A stretch of 7,876 bases of DNA from an uncultured Lachnospiraceae bacterium (GCA_947177885.1 CAMWWF010000124.1:1-7876), one strand, 5' to 3'. Counted from the stretch's first letter, positions 1 to 6,608 are shown. Made by a program: numbers and translations. The notes: generated from the letters alone by a model not told the origin.

Positions 1-44
1 TCCCGATAGTCATAACATATGTTTCTAATATGTGGCTGAAATAA
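1..44 (+). CDS. possible 3' end of a gene entering from the left
   Basis: The frame beginning at base 3 is open from the window edge to a TAA at 42-44, giving a 13-residue tail ending in NMWLK. It stops nine bases before the stem of a bidirectional terminator, which is where a convergent plus-strand gene would end. Thirteen codons are too few to show coding character, and another frame is open to a TAA at 25-27. The protein cannot be identified, and the call rests mainly on position. Confidence 0.25.
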   Translation, partial: PIVITYVSNMWLK

Positions 45-90
45 AAAATAACAGAAGTCATCCAATTCATGACTTCTGCTATTTTTTATT
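40..90. terminator. bidirectional intrinsic terminator
   Basis: A 9-bp perfect stem (AGAAGTCAT at 53-61 with ATGACTTCT at 69-77) closes a 7-base loop. C52-G78 extends it, and after one mismatch A-rich and T-rich arms (41-50 and 80-89) also pair. Each strand therefore has a U-tract after the hairpin. On the minus strand it would end the lgt transcript after the purine-rich tail; on the plus strand it could end a gene entering from the left. Confidence 0.85.
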
Positions 91-107
91 GCGTATGTTC
101 TTTCATT

Positions 108-434
108 CTATTTTTCTGATTCTGTCTCTTGATCTCGATCTTGCTTCCTGATTCTGCTGTTACTGTTTCTTGTTTTTATTCTTTGTTCCTGCCTCGCTTT
201 CTGTTTCAGTTGTTATTTCCGTTCCCTGTTCTCTATTTGTTGCTGTTGCTTATTTTTGCTTCCCGTCTCTCTTTCTGCTTCTGGTTTCTGTTCCTTGTCC
301 CCGGTTCCTGCTTCGCTTTTTGTTCCTGATTTCCGTTCCTGCTTCGCTTTCTGCTCCTGCCTCTCTTTCTGTTTCCGGTTTCTGCTTCTGCTTTTTGTTT
401 TCGCTTCTTATCTCTTGTTTTATTGATCCGGCCT
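108..434 (-). other. purine-rich low-complexity tract following lgt, possible decayed charged tail
   Basis: On the minus strand this stretch is almost all A, G and some C. Read in the lgt frame, after the lgt stop (435-437) there are further TAA codons at 420-422 and 408-410. The frame is then open for 64 codons (216-407), stops at 213-215, and is open again to a TAG at 108-110. The predicted residues are nearly all K, R, E, Q, S, N and T. A 19-base unit (GTTCCTGCTTCGCTTTCTG type on the plus strand) occurs near 185, 304 and 335 with 18 of 19 matches to the 335 copy. The 304 and 335 copies are 31 bases apart and so in different codon frames, which points to DNA-level expansion. Purine-rich DNA lacks stops by composition, so the open frame alone does not prove former coding. 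Confidence 0.5.
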
Positions 435-1298
435 TTATTGTATTCCCCGATGCTTCATCCGCATTCTTACCATAACATCCGTTACCACCGCAAATAACAC
501 CATCAGTAACGATAACACCTGTGATACCGCAATGGCAGTTCCGGGAATAAAGAGGGTATCTGTTCTGATCCCCTCGATGATAAAACGACCCAGACCATAA
601 CCGCCAAAGTACAGCAGACAGATTTCGCCGTCAAATTTCCTGTGCTTTAAGTACACCAGCATCAACACCAGTACCAAAAGACACCATACGCTCTCATAGA
701 GAAATGTGGGATGCACCTGAATATAATCCGCACCCTCCGGTATATGGGCGGCAATGTTCTCTGAGATATCCCGGGCCCGCACTGCCGCCACAGGCAGCTG
801 CATGGAGAACAGACCGTCATAATACTCGCCGAAGACCTCTCTGTTCATAAAATTACCCCAGCGACCGATAGCCTGCCCCAGGATCAGCCCCGGCACTGCC
901 ACATCGCCCATATGAAAAGGATTCTTTTTCTTGAGCTTCGCATAGACGAAAAGGGTGATAAATGCGGCAATGACACCGCCGTATATGGCCAGTCCACCCT
1001 TACGGATATTAAAGATGCCAAGAAGGTTTTCCTTATAAAAGTCCCATGCAAAGACAACATAATAGATCCTGGCCCCTATGATGGAAAAGATGACCGCATA
1101 GATTGCAAAATCCCAGATAACCTCCGGATCCAGCCCCGTACGTTTCGCCAGGCCGGCAGCCGTCAGGATTCCCGCGATTATGCCGATCCCTATGATCAGT
1201 CCGTAAAAGGCTATCTCAAAGCCAAAAACGGTGAAATGTCTGGGTACATTCTCCAGATAGATTCCCAGATTCGGGAATGCGATGTCTCCTGCATTCAT
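435..1298 (-). CDS. lgt: prolipoprotein diacylglyceryl transferase Lgt
   Basis: Lgt is the inner-membrane enzyme that moves diacylglycerol from phosphatidylglycerol to the lipobox cysteine of prelipoproteins, the first step of lipoprotein maturation. The 287-residue product has the usual family length and about seven hydrophobic segments. The family signature GRWGNFMNREVFG lies at residues 145-157, with the conserved Arg, Asn and Glu. GGLAIYGG at 101-108 corresponds to the E. coli segment containing His103, here Tyr106. HPTFLYE (196-202) and GRFIIEGIR (237-245) are also typical. The start is set by GGAGGA (1305-1310) with a 6-base spacer. The gene lies 179 bases downstream of ychF, and I see no clear terminator or promoter between them, so co-transcription is possible. 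A purine-rich tract and a terminator follow. The identification is firm. Confidence 0.97.
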   Translation of the reverse strand: MNAGDIAFPNLGIYLENVPRHFTVFGFEIAFYGLIIGIGIIAGILTAAGLAKRTGLDPEVIWDFAIYAVIFSIIGARIYYVVFAWDFYKENLLGIFNIRKGGLAIYGGVIAAFITLFVYAKLKKKNPFHMGDVAVPGLILGQAIGRWGNFMNREVFGEYYDGLFSMQLPVAAVRARDISENIAAHIPEGADYIQVHPTFLYESVWCLLVLVLMLVYLKHRKFDGEICLLYFGGYGLGRFIIEGIRTDTLFIPGTAIAVSQVLSLLMVLFAVVTDVMVRMRMKHRGIQ

Positions 1299-1477
1299 AC
1301 ATACTCCTCCACTGTTTCAATTGCCCTGACAGGCAATCACCGGTTTTTCCGAAAAGCGTCCCTCATACACCCTTCATTCCCTACCGCCGTACCTACACGC
1401 ATGACGGAAATATGTCAGACCGACAATTCCAAACTCTCATGCGATCGGGAATTTTACTTTCAGTTTTTCCACTGTTC

Positions 1478-2575
1478 TCAGACATTAAACCGGAACAGGA
1501 TCACATCTCCGTCCTGCACTACATAGTCCTTGCCTTCCATACCCACCAGTCCCTTTTCCCGGGCAGCGGCCAGAGAGCCCTGTTCCAACAGATCCCTGTA
1601 ATTGACTACTTCCGCCTTGATGAATCCCCGCTCGAAGTCGGAGTGGATCTTTCCGGCCGCCTGAGGCGCTTTGGTGCCGATCCGGATGGTCCACGCTCTG
1701 GTTTCGTCCTCTCCCGCCGTCAGAAAACTCATCAGCCCCAGAAGGGAATAGCTTGCACGGATCAGTTTTTCCAGACCGGACTCAGACAGGCCCAGCTCCT
1801 CCAGGAACATCGCCTTCTCGTCCTCATCCAGTTCCGAAATCTCCTGCTCGATCTGGGCGCAGATGACAAACACTTCGCTCTTCTCGCTCTCCGCAAACTT
1901 TCTCACCTCAGCCACAAAAGCATTGGAAGCGCCATCGTCCGACAGATCGTCCTCTGCAACATTGGCAGCATAGATCACAGGCTTGTAAGTCAGAAGATTG
2001 TATTCTTTTAGCAGAGCCAGTTCATCCTCGTCTTCCGCCTCCAGGGTCTTTGCCAGCCTGCCACCCTCCAGATGCGCCTTGATGCGTTCCAGAAGCGCCA
2101 GCTCCTTAGCGTAAGTTTTGTCCATCCGGGCAGCCTTTGACACCTTCGCATAGCGTCTTTCCAGCACCTCCAGATCGGCGAAGATCAGCTCCAGATTAAT
2201 TGTCTCTATATCTCTTAAGGGGTTCACGCTTCCGTCCACATGAATCACATTGGTATCCTCAAAGCATCTCACCACGTGAACGATGGCGTCAACCTCCCTG
2301 ATATTGCTCAAAAACTGGTTCCCCAGCCCTTCTCCTTTGGAAGCGCCCTTGACCAGACCTGCTATATCCACAAATTCTATCACCGCCGGGGTGACCTTCT
2401 TAGACTGATACATCTCACCGAGTGCCTTCAGTCTGCTGTCAGGCACCGCCACCACACCGATATTGGGATCAATGGTACAGAAGGGATAATTCGCGGATTC
2501 CGCGCCCGCCTTTGTCAGTGAATTAAATAATGTGCTCTTTCCCACGTTGGGAAGACCGACGATTCCCAGTTTCAT
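1478..2575 (-). CDS. ychF: redox-responsive Obg-like ATPase YchF
   Basis: YchF is a conserved cytoplasmic TRAFAC-class P-loop ATPase (Obg family) that associates with ribosomes and is linked to oxidative-stress control. The 365-residue product matches the family length. The Walker A motif GLPNVGKS is at residues 7-14, the G3 motif DIAGLV at 70-75, and the family stretch [10 protein letters not shown] at 80-89. The G4 position reads NVAE (205-208) instead of NKxD, the change that gives this family ATP rather than GTP preference. Helical residues follow at about 130-195, and a C-terminal TGS domain occupies about 280-363. Cys33 in YPFCTIDPN appears equivalent to the redox-active Cys of E. coli YchF. 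The start is supported by AAGGAG (2587-2592) with an 11-base spacer, slightly long. A leader with two short ORFs lies upstream. Confidence 0.97.
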   Translation of the reverse strand: MKLGIVGLPNVGKSTLFNSLTKAGAESANYPFCTIDPNIGVVAVPDSRLKALGEMYQSKKVTPAVIEFVDIAGLVKGASKGEGLGNQFLSNIREVDAIVHVVRCFEDTNVIHVDGSVNPLRDIETINLELIFADLEVLERRYAKVSKAARMDKTYAKELALLERIKAHLEGGRLAKTLEAEDEDELALLKEYNLLTYKPVIYAANVAEDDLSDDGASNAFVAEVRKFAESEKSEVFVICAQIEQEISELDEDEKAMFLEELGLSESGLEKLIRASYSLLGLMSFLTAGEDETRAWTIRIGTKAPQAAGKIHSDFERGFIKAEVVNYRDLLEQGSLAAAREKGLVGMEGKDYVVQDGDVILFRFNV

Positions 2576-2599
2576 TTTATCTTAGTCTCCTTTGGTTTT

Positions 2600-2629
2600 C
2601 TTATATTTTACAGGATTTTCGCCTTTCAA
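2600..2629 (-). promoter_or_regulatory. candidate sigma-A promoter close to ychF
   Basis: On the minus strand TTGAAA (2624-2629, 5 of 6 to consensus) is followed after 18 bases by TATAAG (2600-2605, 5 of 6). Transcription would begin about 18 bases before the ychF start, leaving just the ribosome binding site in the leader. The -10 overlaps the stop codon of the upstream 30-codon ORF. This would be a second promoter, in addition to the one at 2814-2842. Confidence 0.45.
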
Positions 2630-2693
2630 GGTTTTGGTCAGACCTTTGCCTTATTTCAACACCAGGCGCCTTTCCTTTTAAGTCCTTTTCCAT
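2601..2693 (-). CDS. 30-codon leader ORF upstream of ychF
   Basis: A 30-residue frame beginning MEKDLKGKAPG and ending in SCKI, stop TAA at 2601-2603. It has a near-ideal ribosome binding site: AAAGGAG with GGAG at 2702-2705 and an 8-base spacer. The product is very basic and hydrophilic, without a signal or membrane segment. Its stop lies 25 bases before the ychF start. It is in exactly the same frame as the 25-codon ORF upstream (2712-2789), separated by a TGA and six sense codons. It may be an independent small protein, a regulatory leader peptide, or the second half of a 56-codon gene interrupted by TGA. I do not recognise the sequence. The good ribosome binding site argues that it is translated. 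Confidence 0.45.
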   Translation of the reverse strand: MEKDLKGKAPGVEIRQRSDQNLERRKSCKI

Positions 2694-2710
2694 AGTAAAA
2701 GCTCCTTTCT

Positions 2711-2732
2711 GTCACAGAACATATTCTGTGAC
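2711..2732 (-). other. perfect 9-bp hairpin at the junction of the two leader ORFs
   Basis: GTCACAGAA (2711-2719) and TTCTGTGAC (2724-2732) pair without a mismatch around a 4-base loop. On the minus-strand RNA the hairpin covers the last codons and the TGA stop of the 25-codon ORF, and ends six bases before the GGAG of the next ORF. No U-tract follows, so it is not an intrinsic terminator. Ribosomes finishing the first ORF would melt it, which suits translational coupling; that role is inferred. Confidence 0.6.
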
Positions 2733-2789
2733 TATCGCGGTGCTCCTCAAATGCCCATGCAAGCATGGCATTTTCATAGCTACCCGCAT
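2712..2789 (-). CDS. 25-codon leader ORF embedded in RNA hairpins
   Basis: A 25-residue frame starting ATG at 2787-2789 and ending TGA at 2712-2714; the product starts MRVAMKMPCL and ends TEYVL. An AAGG lies 8 bases before the ATG, which would be a leaderless-like start about 18 bases from the predicted transcript start. In-frame ATG codons at 2775-2777 and 2769-2771 are alternatives. Most of the ORF lies inside two stem-loops (2749-2773 and 2711-2732). The same frame continues after the TGA into the 30-codon ORF. I do not recognise the peptide. It could be a leader peptide in a structured regulatory RNA, the first half of a small gene broken by a stop, or part of an interspersed repeat. Confidence 0.35.
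   Translation of the reverse strand: MRVAMKMPCLHGHLRSTAIVTEYVL
2749..2773 (-). other. 10-bp bulged hairpin in the ychF leader
   Basis: AAATGCC (2749-2755) pairs with GGCATTT (2767-2773), and the inner bases continue the stem past a single bulged base to a 4-base loop. On the minus strand it is followed by GAGGAG rather than a U-tract, so it is not a terminator. It sits within the 25-codon ORF. Together with the hairpin at 2711-2732 it makes the leader a candidate structured RNA. Confidence 0.5.
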
Positions 2790-2794
2790 AAAAA

Positions 2795-2833
2795 GAGCCT
2801 TAACATCTACGTTAGTATAGCATATCAAGGCTC
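2795..2833 (-). repeat. 7-bp inverted repeat around the leader -10, followed by T5
   Basis: GAGCCTT (minus strand, 2827-2833) and AAGGCTC (2795-2801) form a 7-bp inverted repeat with a 25-base interior that contains the extended -10 element. TTTTT follows directly on the minus strand (2790-2794 region). If RNA enters from upstream the structure could act as a weak terminator; RNA started at the enclosed promoter would contain only the second arm. The loop is long for a terminator. Confidence 0.4.
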
Positions 2834-2842
2834 AAAAGTAAA
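2814..2842 (-). promoter_or_regulatory. extended -10 promoter for the ychF leader
   Basis: TATACT (2814-2819, 5 of 6 to consensus) is preceded by TG and one base, an extended -10. A weaker -35, TTTACT (2837-2842), lies 17 bases upstream. Initiation near 2807 would give an RNA carrying both short ORFs and then ychF. The -10 is inside the inverted repeat at 2795-2833. Confidence 0.6.
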
Positions 2843-3334
2843 TCATTGGATTTCTATAAGCATATTATCATAACAAAAACAACAGCAAAAGTGTTGGTAA
2901 CATAACTTACAAATCTGCCGTTATCTACTACAAATTTCTTGCTGGCATTGAAATAATATCCATCCTTCTCATAATTTCTCCTTTTACTATCAAAACCCAA
3001 AATTCTCTACCCAAAAGGGAGAAAAAAACTGCTGTTGACAGAGCGGAGTTTTCCATATTGATTTACCTCATTTCACATAAAATTTTATCACTTGAATACT
3101 ATAATAAGAACTCTCTGCATACACCAGATTTTCACCTTGCTTATTCCCCCCCATTTCACTTTACTCACAATTCACACCTGTTACTACCATTGTAAAAAAT
3201 ACCATCGATCTGTCTTACTAAGTGTGAATAAGTGCGAAGCTTCTTTTCTGTAAAAATAAAGTATGACCAAACATATTAACTTACAGGGAAATTAAAGTCT
3301 AAATCAAAGCGGATATCATTTAGAACTTCCTCTA
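2843..3334. other. AT-rich gene-poor region
   Basis: This stretch is visibly more AT-rich than the flanking genes and holds no frame that I would call an intact gene. It includes a run of seven C (around 3146-3152) and several A and T runs. The TTGACA at 3035-3040 on the plus strand lacks a usable -10. Short minus-strand frames at 2854-3056 are described separately. The change in composition could reflect relaxed intergenic sequence or a decayed insertion. Confidence 0.5.
2854..3056 (-). pseudogene. two overlapping short frames, possible small-gene remnant
   Basis: A 42-residue frame runs from ATG at 3054-3056 to TAG at 2928-2930. GAGG stands 9 bases before the ATG, and the N-terminal half is hydrophobic (AVFFSLLG ... 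FWVLIV). A second frame, open from about 3000 to TAG at 2854-2856, gives about 48 residues, including NYEKDGYYFNASKKFVVDNG, then a hydrophobic end. It has no ATG start. The two overlap in different frames, as one frameshifted gene would. They may also be chance frames in AT-rich DNA. No family is recognised. Confidence 0.2.
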
Positions 3335-3370
3335 ATGAAAATTTTATATTTTATTTTGATATATGATGCC

Positions 3371-3405
3371 GGGGTGTGCGTCACGCTTTGTGGGATGCAC
3401 ACCCC
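3371..3405. repeat. perfect 9-bp GC-rich inverted repeat
   Basis: GGGGTGTGC (3371-3379) and GCACACCCC (3397-3405) pair perfectly around a 17-base interior that can pair further with a bulge. Neither strand has a U-tract directly after it, so it is not a standard terminator, although it lies downstream of the minus-strand lipoprotein gene. It belongs to a GC-richer block (about 3365-3500) next to AT-rich sequence. A second short repeat, ACCGG (3480-3484) with CCGGT (3497-3501), sits at the other end of the block. Confidence 0.5.
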
Positions 3406-3500
3406 AATCAATGAGGCGCAGTTGACTTACGGTGCTCAAATTGAAACTCTGCCGGCTGCGAAGTTCAGCCTGACCTTTTACCGGAAATACCGACTACCGG

Positions 3501-4127
3501 TCATAGAACCTTATTGATCCTCACCTCCTCGGCGTAAAAGACATCATCCTCAAACCGGCCTTTCAGATCCACATCCATATACGCCGCGACATCCTGAAAT
3601 CCTGCTTCTGTATCCTCGTAGCTTTTCCCGCCGTCCCTGATGTTACGGATATAAAAATGAGTATTGTCATCAAAGGCCACCTGAATCAGCTCCGAATCAG
3701 GGATCTCCACATCGGTAGAAGGACTGCCGCCAAGTATGGAGCCATCCTCAAGAATTTCGACCTCCACCTCAACTATATAAAATGAATCCGTGTCCAGTTT
3801 CCATACCATTCCCAGGAAATCCGCATCTACAACGGCAGCCGTCCTGGAATCCAGTACCTGCCATTTCCCTCCGGGAGTACTCTCTTCATCCGGAAATCCA
3901 TTCTGAGGATCACTCGGTGATATTCCCTGAATCGTCCCCTGTGACGCTGATGCTCCCTGAGAGGATTCCTGCGTAATATCCTGCGGCGCACTTCCATCCG
4001 TATCCCGTATCACTGCCACCGCTGAATCCGATGCCGTCAGGGTATCCGGAGCGGGACCGCACCCCGCTGATAATCCTGCCAATATACTTGTCACGCTCAA
4101 TAATGCAATTAATTTCTTTCCTCTCAT
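3501..4127 (-). CDS. predicted lipoprotein of unknown function
   Basis: A 208-residue exported lipoprotein anchored on the outer face of the membrane after Lgt action. Residues 1-22 form a signal peptide (MRGKK, then a hydrophobic core) and the cleavage site is LSAGC with Cys23. The -3 position is Ser, with Leu at -4, so the lipobox is not ideal. A Ser/Gln/Asp-rich linker spans about 28-85. An acidic, strand-forming domain (about 88-208) has alternating patterns such as YIVEVEVEIL and YMDVDLKGRF, resembling small beta-barrel domains such as DUF5666; that likeness is only an impression. GGAG (4137-4140) lies 9 bases before the chosen ATG. An ATG at 4131-4133 is in another frame. It lies 234 bases downstream of the large solute-binding gene on the same strand, with a stem-loop between. 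No clear promoter of its own was found. Confidence 0.85.
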   Translation of the reverse strand: MRGKKLIALLSVTSILAGLSAGCGPAPDTLTASDSAVAVIRDTDGSAPQDITQESSQGASASQGTIQGISPSDPQNGFPDEESTPGGKWQVLDSRTAAVVDADFLGMVWKLDTDSFYIVEVEVEILEDGSILGGSPSTDVEIPDSELIQVAFDDNTHFYIRNIRDGGKSYEDTEAGFQDVAAYMDVDLKGRFEDDVFYAEEVRINKVL

Positions 4128-4185
4128 ATCCCATCACTCCTTATATTTTTTCTGTATACTCCCACATTCTCAGCTTTCCCCATAA

Positions 4186-4205
4186 CCATGATCTTCCATG
4201 ATCTG
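4186..4205. repeat. tandem 10-bp direct repeat upstream of the lipoprotein gene
   Basis: CCATGATCTT (4186-4195) is followed at once by CCATGATCTG (4196-4205). It lies about 60 bases upstream of the 208-residue lipoprotein start. It could be a binding site for a dimeric regulator or a chance slippage product; no promoter elements nearby decide between these. Confidence 0.3.
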
Positions 4206-4311
4206 CAATCACCAGTCATACCGCCGGGATATGAACCTCGCATTTACCCCTCTCCGCGAAATCTCAGATCCGGGTGAAGAATGCACGGGCATCCTTCCAT
4301 ATGAAGTTTTG

Positions 4312-4353
4312 GATTTTCTCAGGCGGTGTCTTATCAGGGCGCCTGAGAAAATC
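4312..4353 (-). other. perfect 14-bp stem-loop after the solute-binding gene
   Basis: GATTTTCTCAGGCG (4312-4325) pairs perfectly with CGCCTGAGAAAATC (4340-4353) around a 14-base loop. On the minus strand it begins 8 bases after the TAA of the 748-residue gene. CCAAAAC follows instead of a U-run. It may be an atypical terminator, or a 3'-end stabiliser that lowers expression of the next lipoprotein gene without blocking it. Confidence 0.65.
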
Positions 4354-4361
4354 TCTCCGCA

Positions 4362-6608
4362 TTATTCCGCCAGATACATCCTCAGTCCGCCGTCTATCTT
4401 ATCCAGTGTCTCTTCCAGGGACTGCGTACCCTGCAGGAAGTCCGGCAGTGTCTCGATCAGCACTTCCCTGATCTTCGCGTCCTCCTTCCGGGGCCGATCA
4501 AGTCCCTTGCACAGTTCCACCAGCTTCCGTGCCGTCTCCACGGGATAAGCTCCGATCTGGAATGGCTCCATGGCCCCTTCACCGATCTCGATCATTGTCT
4601 CAGCCGCGTAATTGGATCGGTCAGCCTGGGCAAGCGTTTCCAGACACGCCGCATTGATCGGATAACCGATATAATAATCCTGCCCCTGTACCTGATCGGA
4701 CAGACAGAAAGCTATAAAATCCCTGGCAATATCCTGATATTCACTCTTCGATGACACGCCCATCTCCACATAGGGCGTGAATGTGTTCTCAAAGGCGGTA
4801 AATTCTCCCTTGATATAATCCACTATCGCCATCGGGAACATGCTTCCGTTAAATCCGTCGCTCTCCTCCATGGCAAATTTTGCCACAGATGCCAGATTCC
4901 ATATGCTGTATCCTCTTTCGTCCATGTCACGCTTTTCTATGATACCGCTGTTGTCCGCAATCTGCTTCAGCGCCTCCAGGTACTCCGCCAATATCTCTCT
5001 GTTCAGCGTCTTATTTTCCACCATACTTCCACAGAAATATGGATAGAACATATCAACCAGCTCCGTCACCGTTCCGGGTCCCATATAACTCTCGCTCCGG
5101 CCGCTCAGAAATGTTCCCAGAGACTGTATGGATGCCATATCCTGTGCCGTGATATCCCTGCCCACAGCAAAGGAAAAACCAAACTGCATGGGAGCAATAT
5201 ACTGCTTCCCGTCTTCCGTATGGTAAGCTCCCATAATATTGGAAATCACCGCTCCGCTCTCCTCCATAGGCGCAATGACATCCTGCAGATCCGCCAACAG
5301 TCCTTTCTCCGTATAGGATTCCTTATTCAGATGATCCAGCACCAGGATATCCGGTGACTCGCTTCCCATAAGCATGGTATTGATCTGCTGCTGTACTGTA
5401 TTATAGTCCATGGGCACATCGGAATATCTGTCCTCTCTGGAGTAAGCGTACTCCACCTCGATCAGAACCTCCGGATGTGCTCTGTGATACAGAGCCGCCG
5501 CATTCTGCACCAGGTAACTCTCCTCCACGGCATACAGTTTCAGAACCGTGCTCACCACAGGCACCGCCTCCGGATCGTATTCATACACCACAAGATTCCT
5601 GACATTATCTTCCCCGCCAAACAGCGCATATATCCGACCGTCCTGCAAAGCCGTCAGACCAATACACCAGGTGCCTGACAGGGAAAAGCAGGTCTCCAGT
5701 CCCTCGATCAGCTTCTTCCAGTCCTCCGTACCGGCTTCACACCGAAAGATCCCGTCACCGTCCGCAGAGATCAATGTCCCATCCGTCAGGGCACAGAGCT
5801 TCAGCCCGGATGTGGAACTCTGCCCCAGAGGAATCGTCACCACATCTTTCATGCTGCCGCCGATCCACTTTTCCACCGCATCGATACTCCCTGTCATACC
5901 TGAAGACAGCAGATAAACGTTTTCACCGTCCGTAACCATTCCACCGTCGTAATAACCGGTAACAGGTATGCTGTCCAGTACGCTTCCATCCTCCCCGTTG
6001 ATACGATCAGCAGAATGAAAAGAAACCGCCGCCAGAGAGCCGTTGTTCAACGCCGCGATCCCGGTGATATACTCATAAGAGCCATATTCCTCATCGGCCA
6101 CCGTCCACTTCTCAGGCGTAATTTCCTTCGACTCACTGCCGTCCCCTCTCCAAAGATAACTTCTGTAGGTTTCGGTTTCACTGTCCACCAGACTGTAAAA
6201 GAGATACTGTACGCCATTACCACCCTGCATCAGTCTAAAGTCCGTCCACGACTCTCCGGGAATGACAAAATCTGTCAGCCATCCCTGCGTGACTTCTGCA
6301 AAAGCATCTTCCTGAAGTTCCCACTCTTGAATCCGAAGTCCCCCGTTTTCATCCGCTGCCGTCACCAGATGTAATTTGTCGTCAACTGTGTACACCTGTC
6401 TCGGCGTCACCCCTTCCGGTATGCCTGTGAGAGTTACCTCCTTTTCCAGCCAGACACCTCTCGTTGCCCCTTCACTGCCGGTCACGGAATCGCCCGCAAC
6501 ACCGGAGGATCCCTGCTCTCCGCAGCCCGCCATACTTCCCGCAAGAAGCAGTGTGCCTGTAAGCAGCGCCAGTCTCCTTTTCCATTTTGCTTTTAATGAT
6601 CCTGTCAT
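4362..6608 (-). CDS. lipoprotein with beta-propeller-like and extracellular solute-binding halves
   Basis: A 748-residue surface lipoprotein. The signal peptide (KWKRRLALLTGTLLLAGS) ends in lipobox MAGC with Cys29. Residues about 45-345 contain repeated short strands with sequence such as DGTLISADGDGIFRC and DGRIYALFGGEDN, as in beta-propeller blades. After PEAVPVV (about 347-353) comes a region like the bacterial family 1 solute-binding proteins: VLKLYAVEES, INTMLMGSESPDILVLD (about 409-425), YIAPMQFGFSFAVG (about 470-483) and FCLSDQVQGQDYYIGYPIN near 634-652. Family members deliver sugars or other solutes to ABC importers, but no permease or ATPase is present here. The frame is open to 6791, but ATG 6606-6608 is preferred: GAGGAGG stands 8 bases upstream and a signal peptide follows at once. 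It is divergent from the DUF4352-like lipoprotein gene. Confidence 0.88.
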   Translation of the reverse strand: MTGSLKAKWKRRLALLTGTLLLAGSMAGCGEQGSSGVAGDSVTGSEGATRGVWLEKEVTLTGIPEGVTPRQVYTVDDKLHLVTAADENGGLRIQEWELQEDAFAEVTQGWLTDFVIPGESWTDFRLMQGGNGVQYLFYSLVDSETETYRSYLWRGDGSESKEITPEKWTVADEEYGSYEYITGIAALNNGSLAAVSFHSADRINGEDGSVLDSIPVTGYYDGGMVTDGENVYLLSSGMTGSIDAVEKWIGGSMKDVVTIPLGQSSTSGLKLCALTDGTLISADGDGIFRCEAGTEDWKKLIEGLETCFSLSGTWCIGLTALQDGRIYALFGGEDNVRNLVVYEYDPEAVPVVSTVLKLYAVEESYLVQNAAALYHRAHPEVLIEVEYAYSREDRYSDVPMDYNTVQQQINTMLMGSESPDILVLDHLNKESYTEKGLLADLQDVIAPMEESGAVISNIMGAYHTEDGKQYIAPMQFGFSFAVGRDITAQDMASIQSLGTFLSGRSESYMGPGTVTELVDMFYPYFCGSMVENKTLNREILAEYLEALKQIADNSGIIEKRDMDERGYSIWNLASVAKFAMEESDGFNGSMFPMAIVDYIKGEFTAFENTFTPYVEMGVSSKSEYQDIARDFIAFCLSDQVQGQDYYIGYPINAACLETLAQADRSNYAAETMIEIGEGAMEPFQIGAYPVETARKLVELCKGLDRPRKEDAKIREVLIETLPDFLQGTQSLEETLDKIDGGLRMYLAE

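Noticed and set aside
185..371. Repeats in the pyrimidine tract as a CRISPR array
   Set aside because: The units are short, irregularly spaced and themselves low-complexity, with no unique spacers or cas genes.
129..475. Hydrophobic plus-strand frames in the pyrimidine-rich stretch
   Set aside because: Their Phe, Leu, Ser and Val content is the automatic translation of T/C-rich DNA; there is no ribosome binding site and one overlaps the end of lgt.
912..2011. Long plus-strand frames opposite lgt and ychF
   Set aside because: They are antisense to two confidently identified genes, have no family resemblance, and use unlikely residue compositions.
2712..2714. TGA between the two leader ORFs as a selenocysteine codon
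   Set aside because: No redox motif surrounds it, the downstream ORF has its own ribosome binding site and ATG, and the adjacent hairpin lies before rather than after the TGA on the RNA.
3035..3063. Perfect TTGACA on the plus strand as a promoter
   Set aside because: No acceptable -10 lies 15-19 bases downstream and no plus-strand gene follows.
3335..3517. 60-residue plus-strand frame as a gene
   Set aside because: There is no ribosome binding site and it overlaps the end of the lipoprotein gene on the other strand. It is kept only as part of the possible repeat block.
3910..4137. Minus-strand frame starting at 4137 that overlaps the 208-residue lipoprotein
   Set aside because: It is an out-of-frame reading of the lipoprotein gene; its ATG lies inside the GGAG-to-start spacing and the product has no signal peptide or family pattern.
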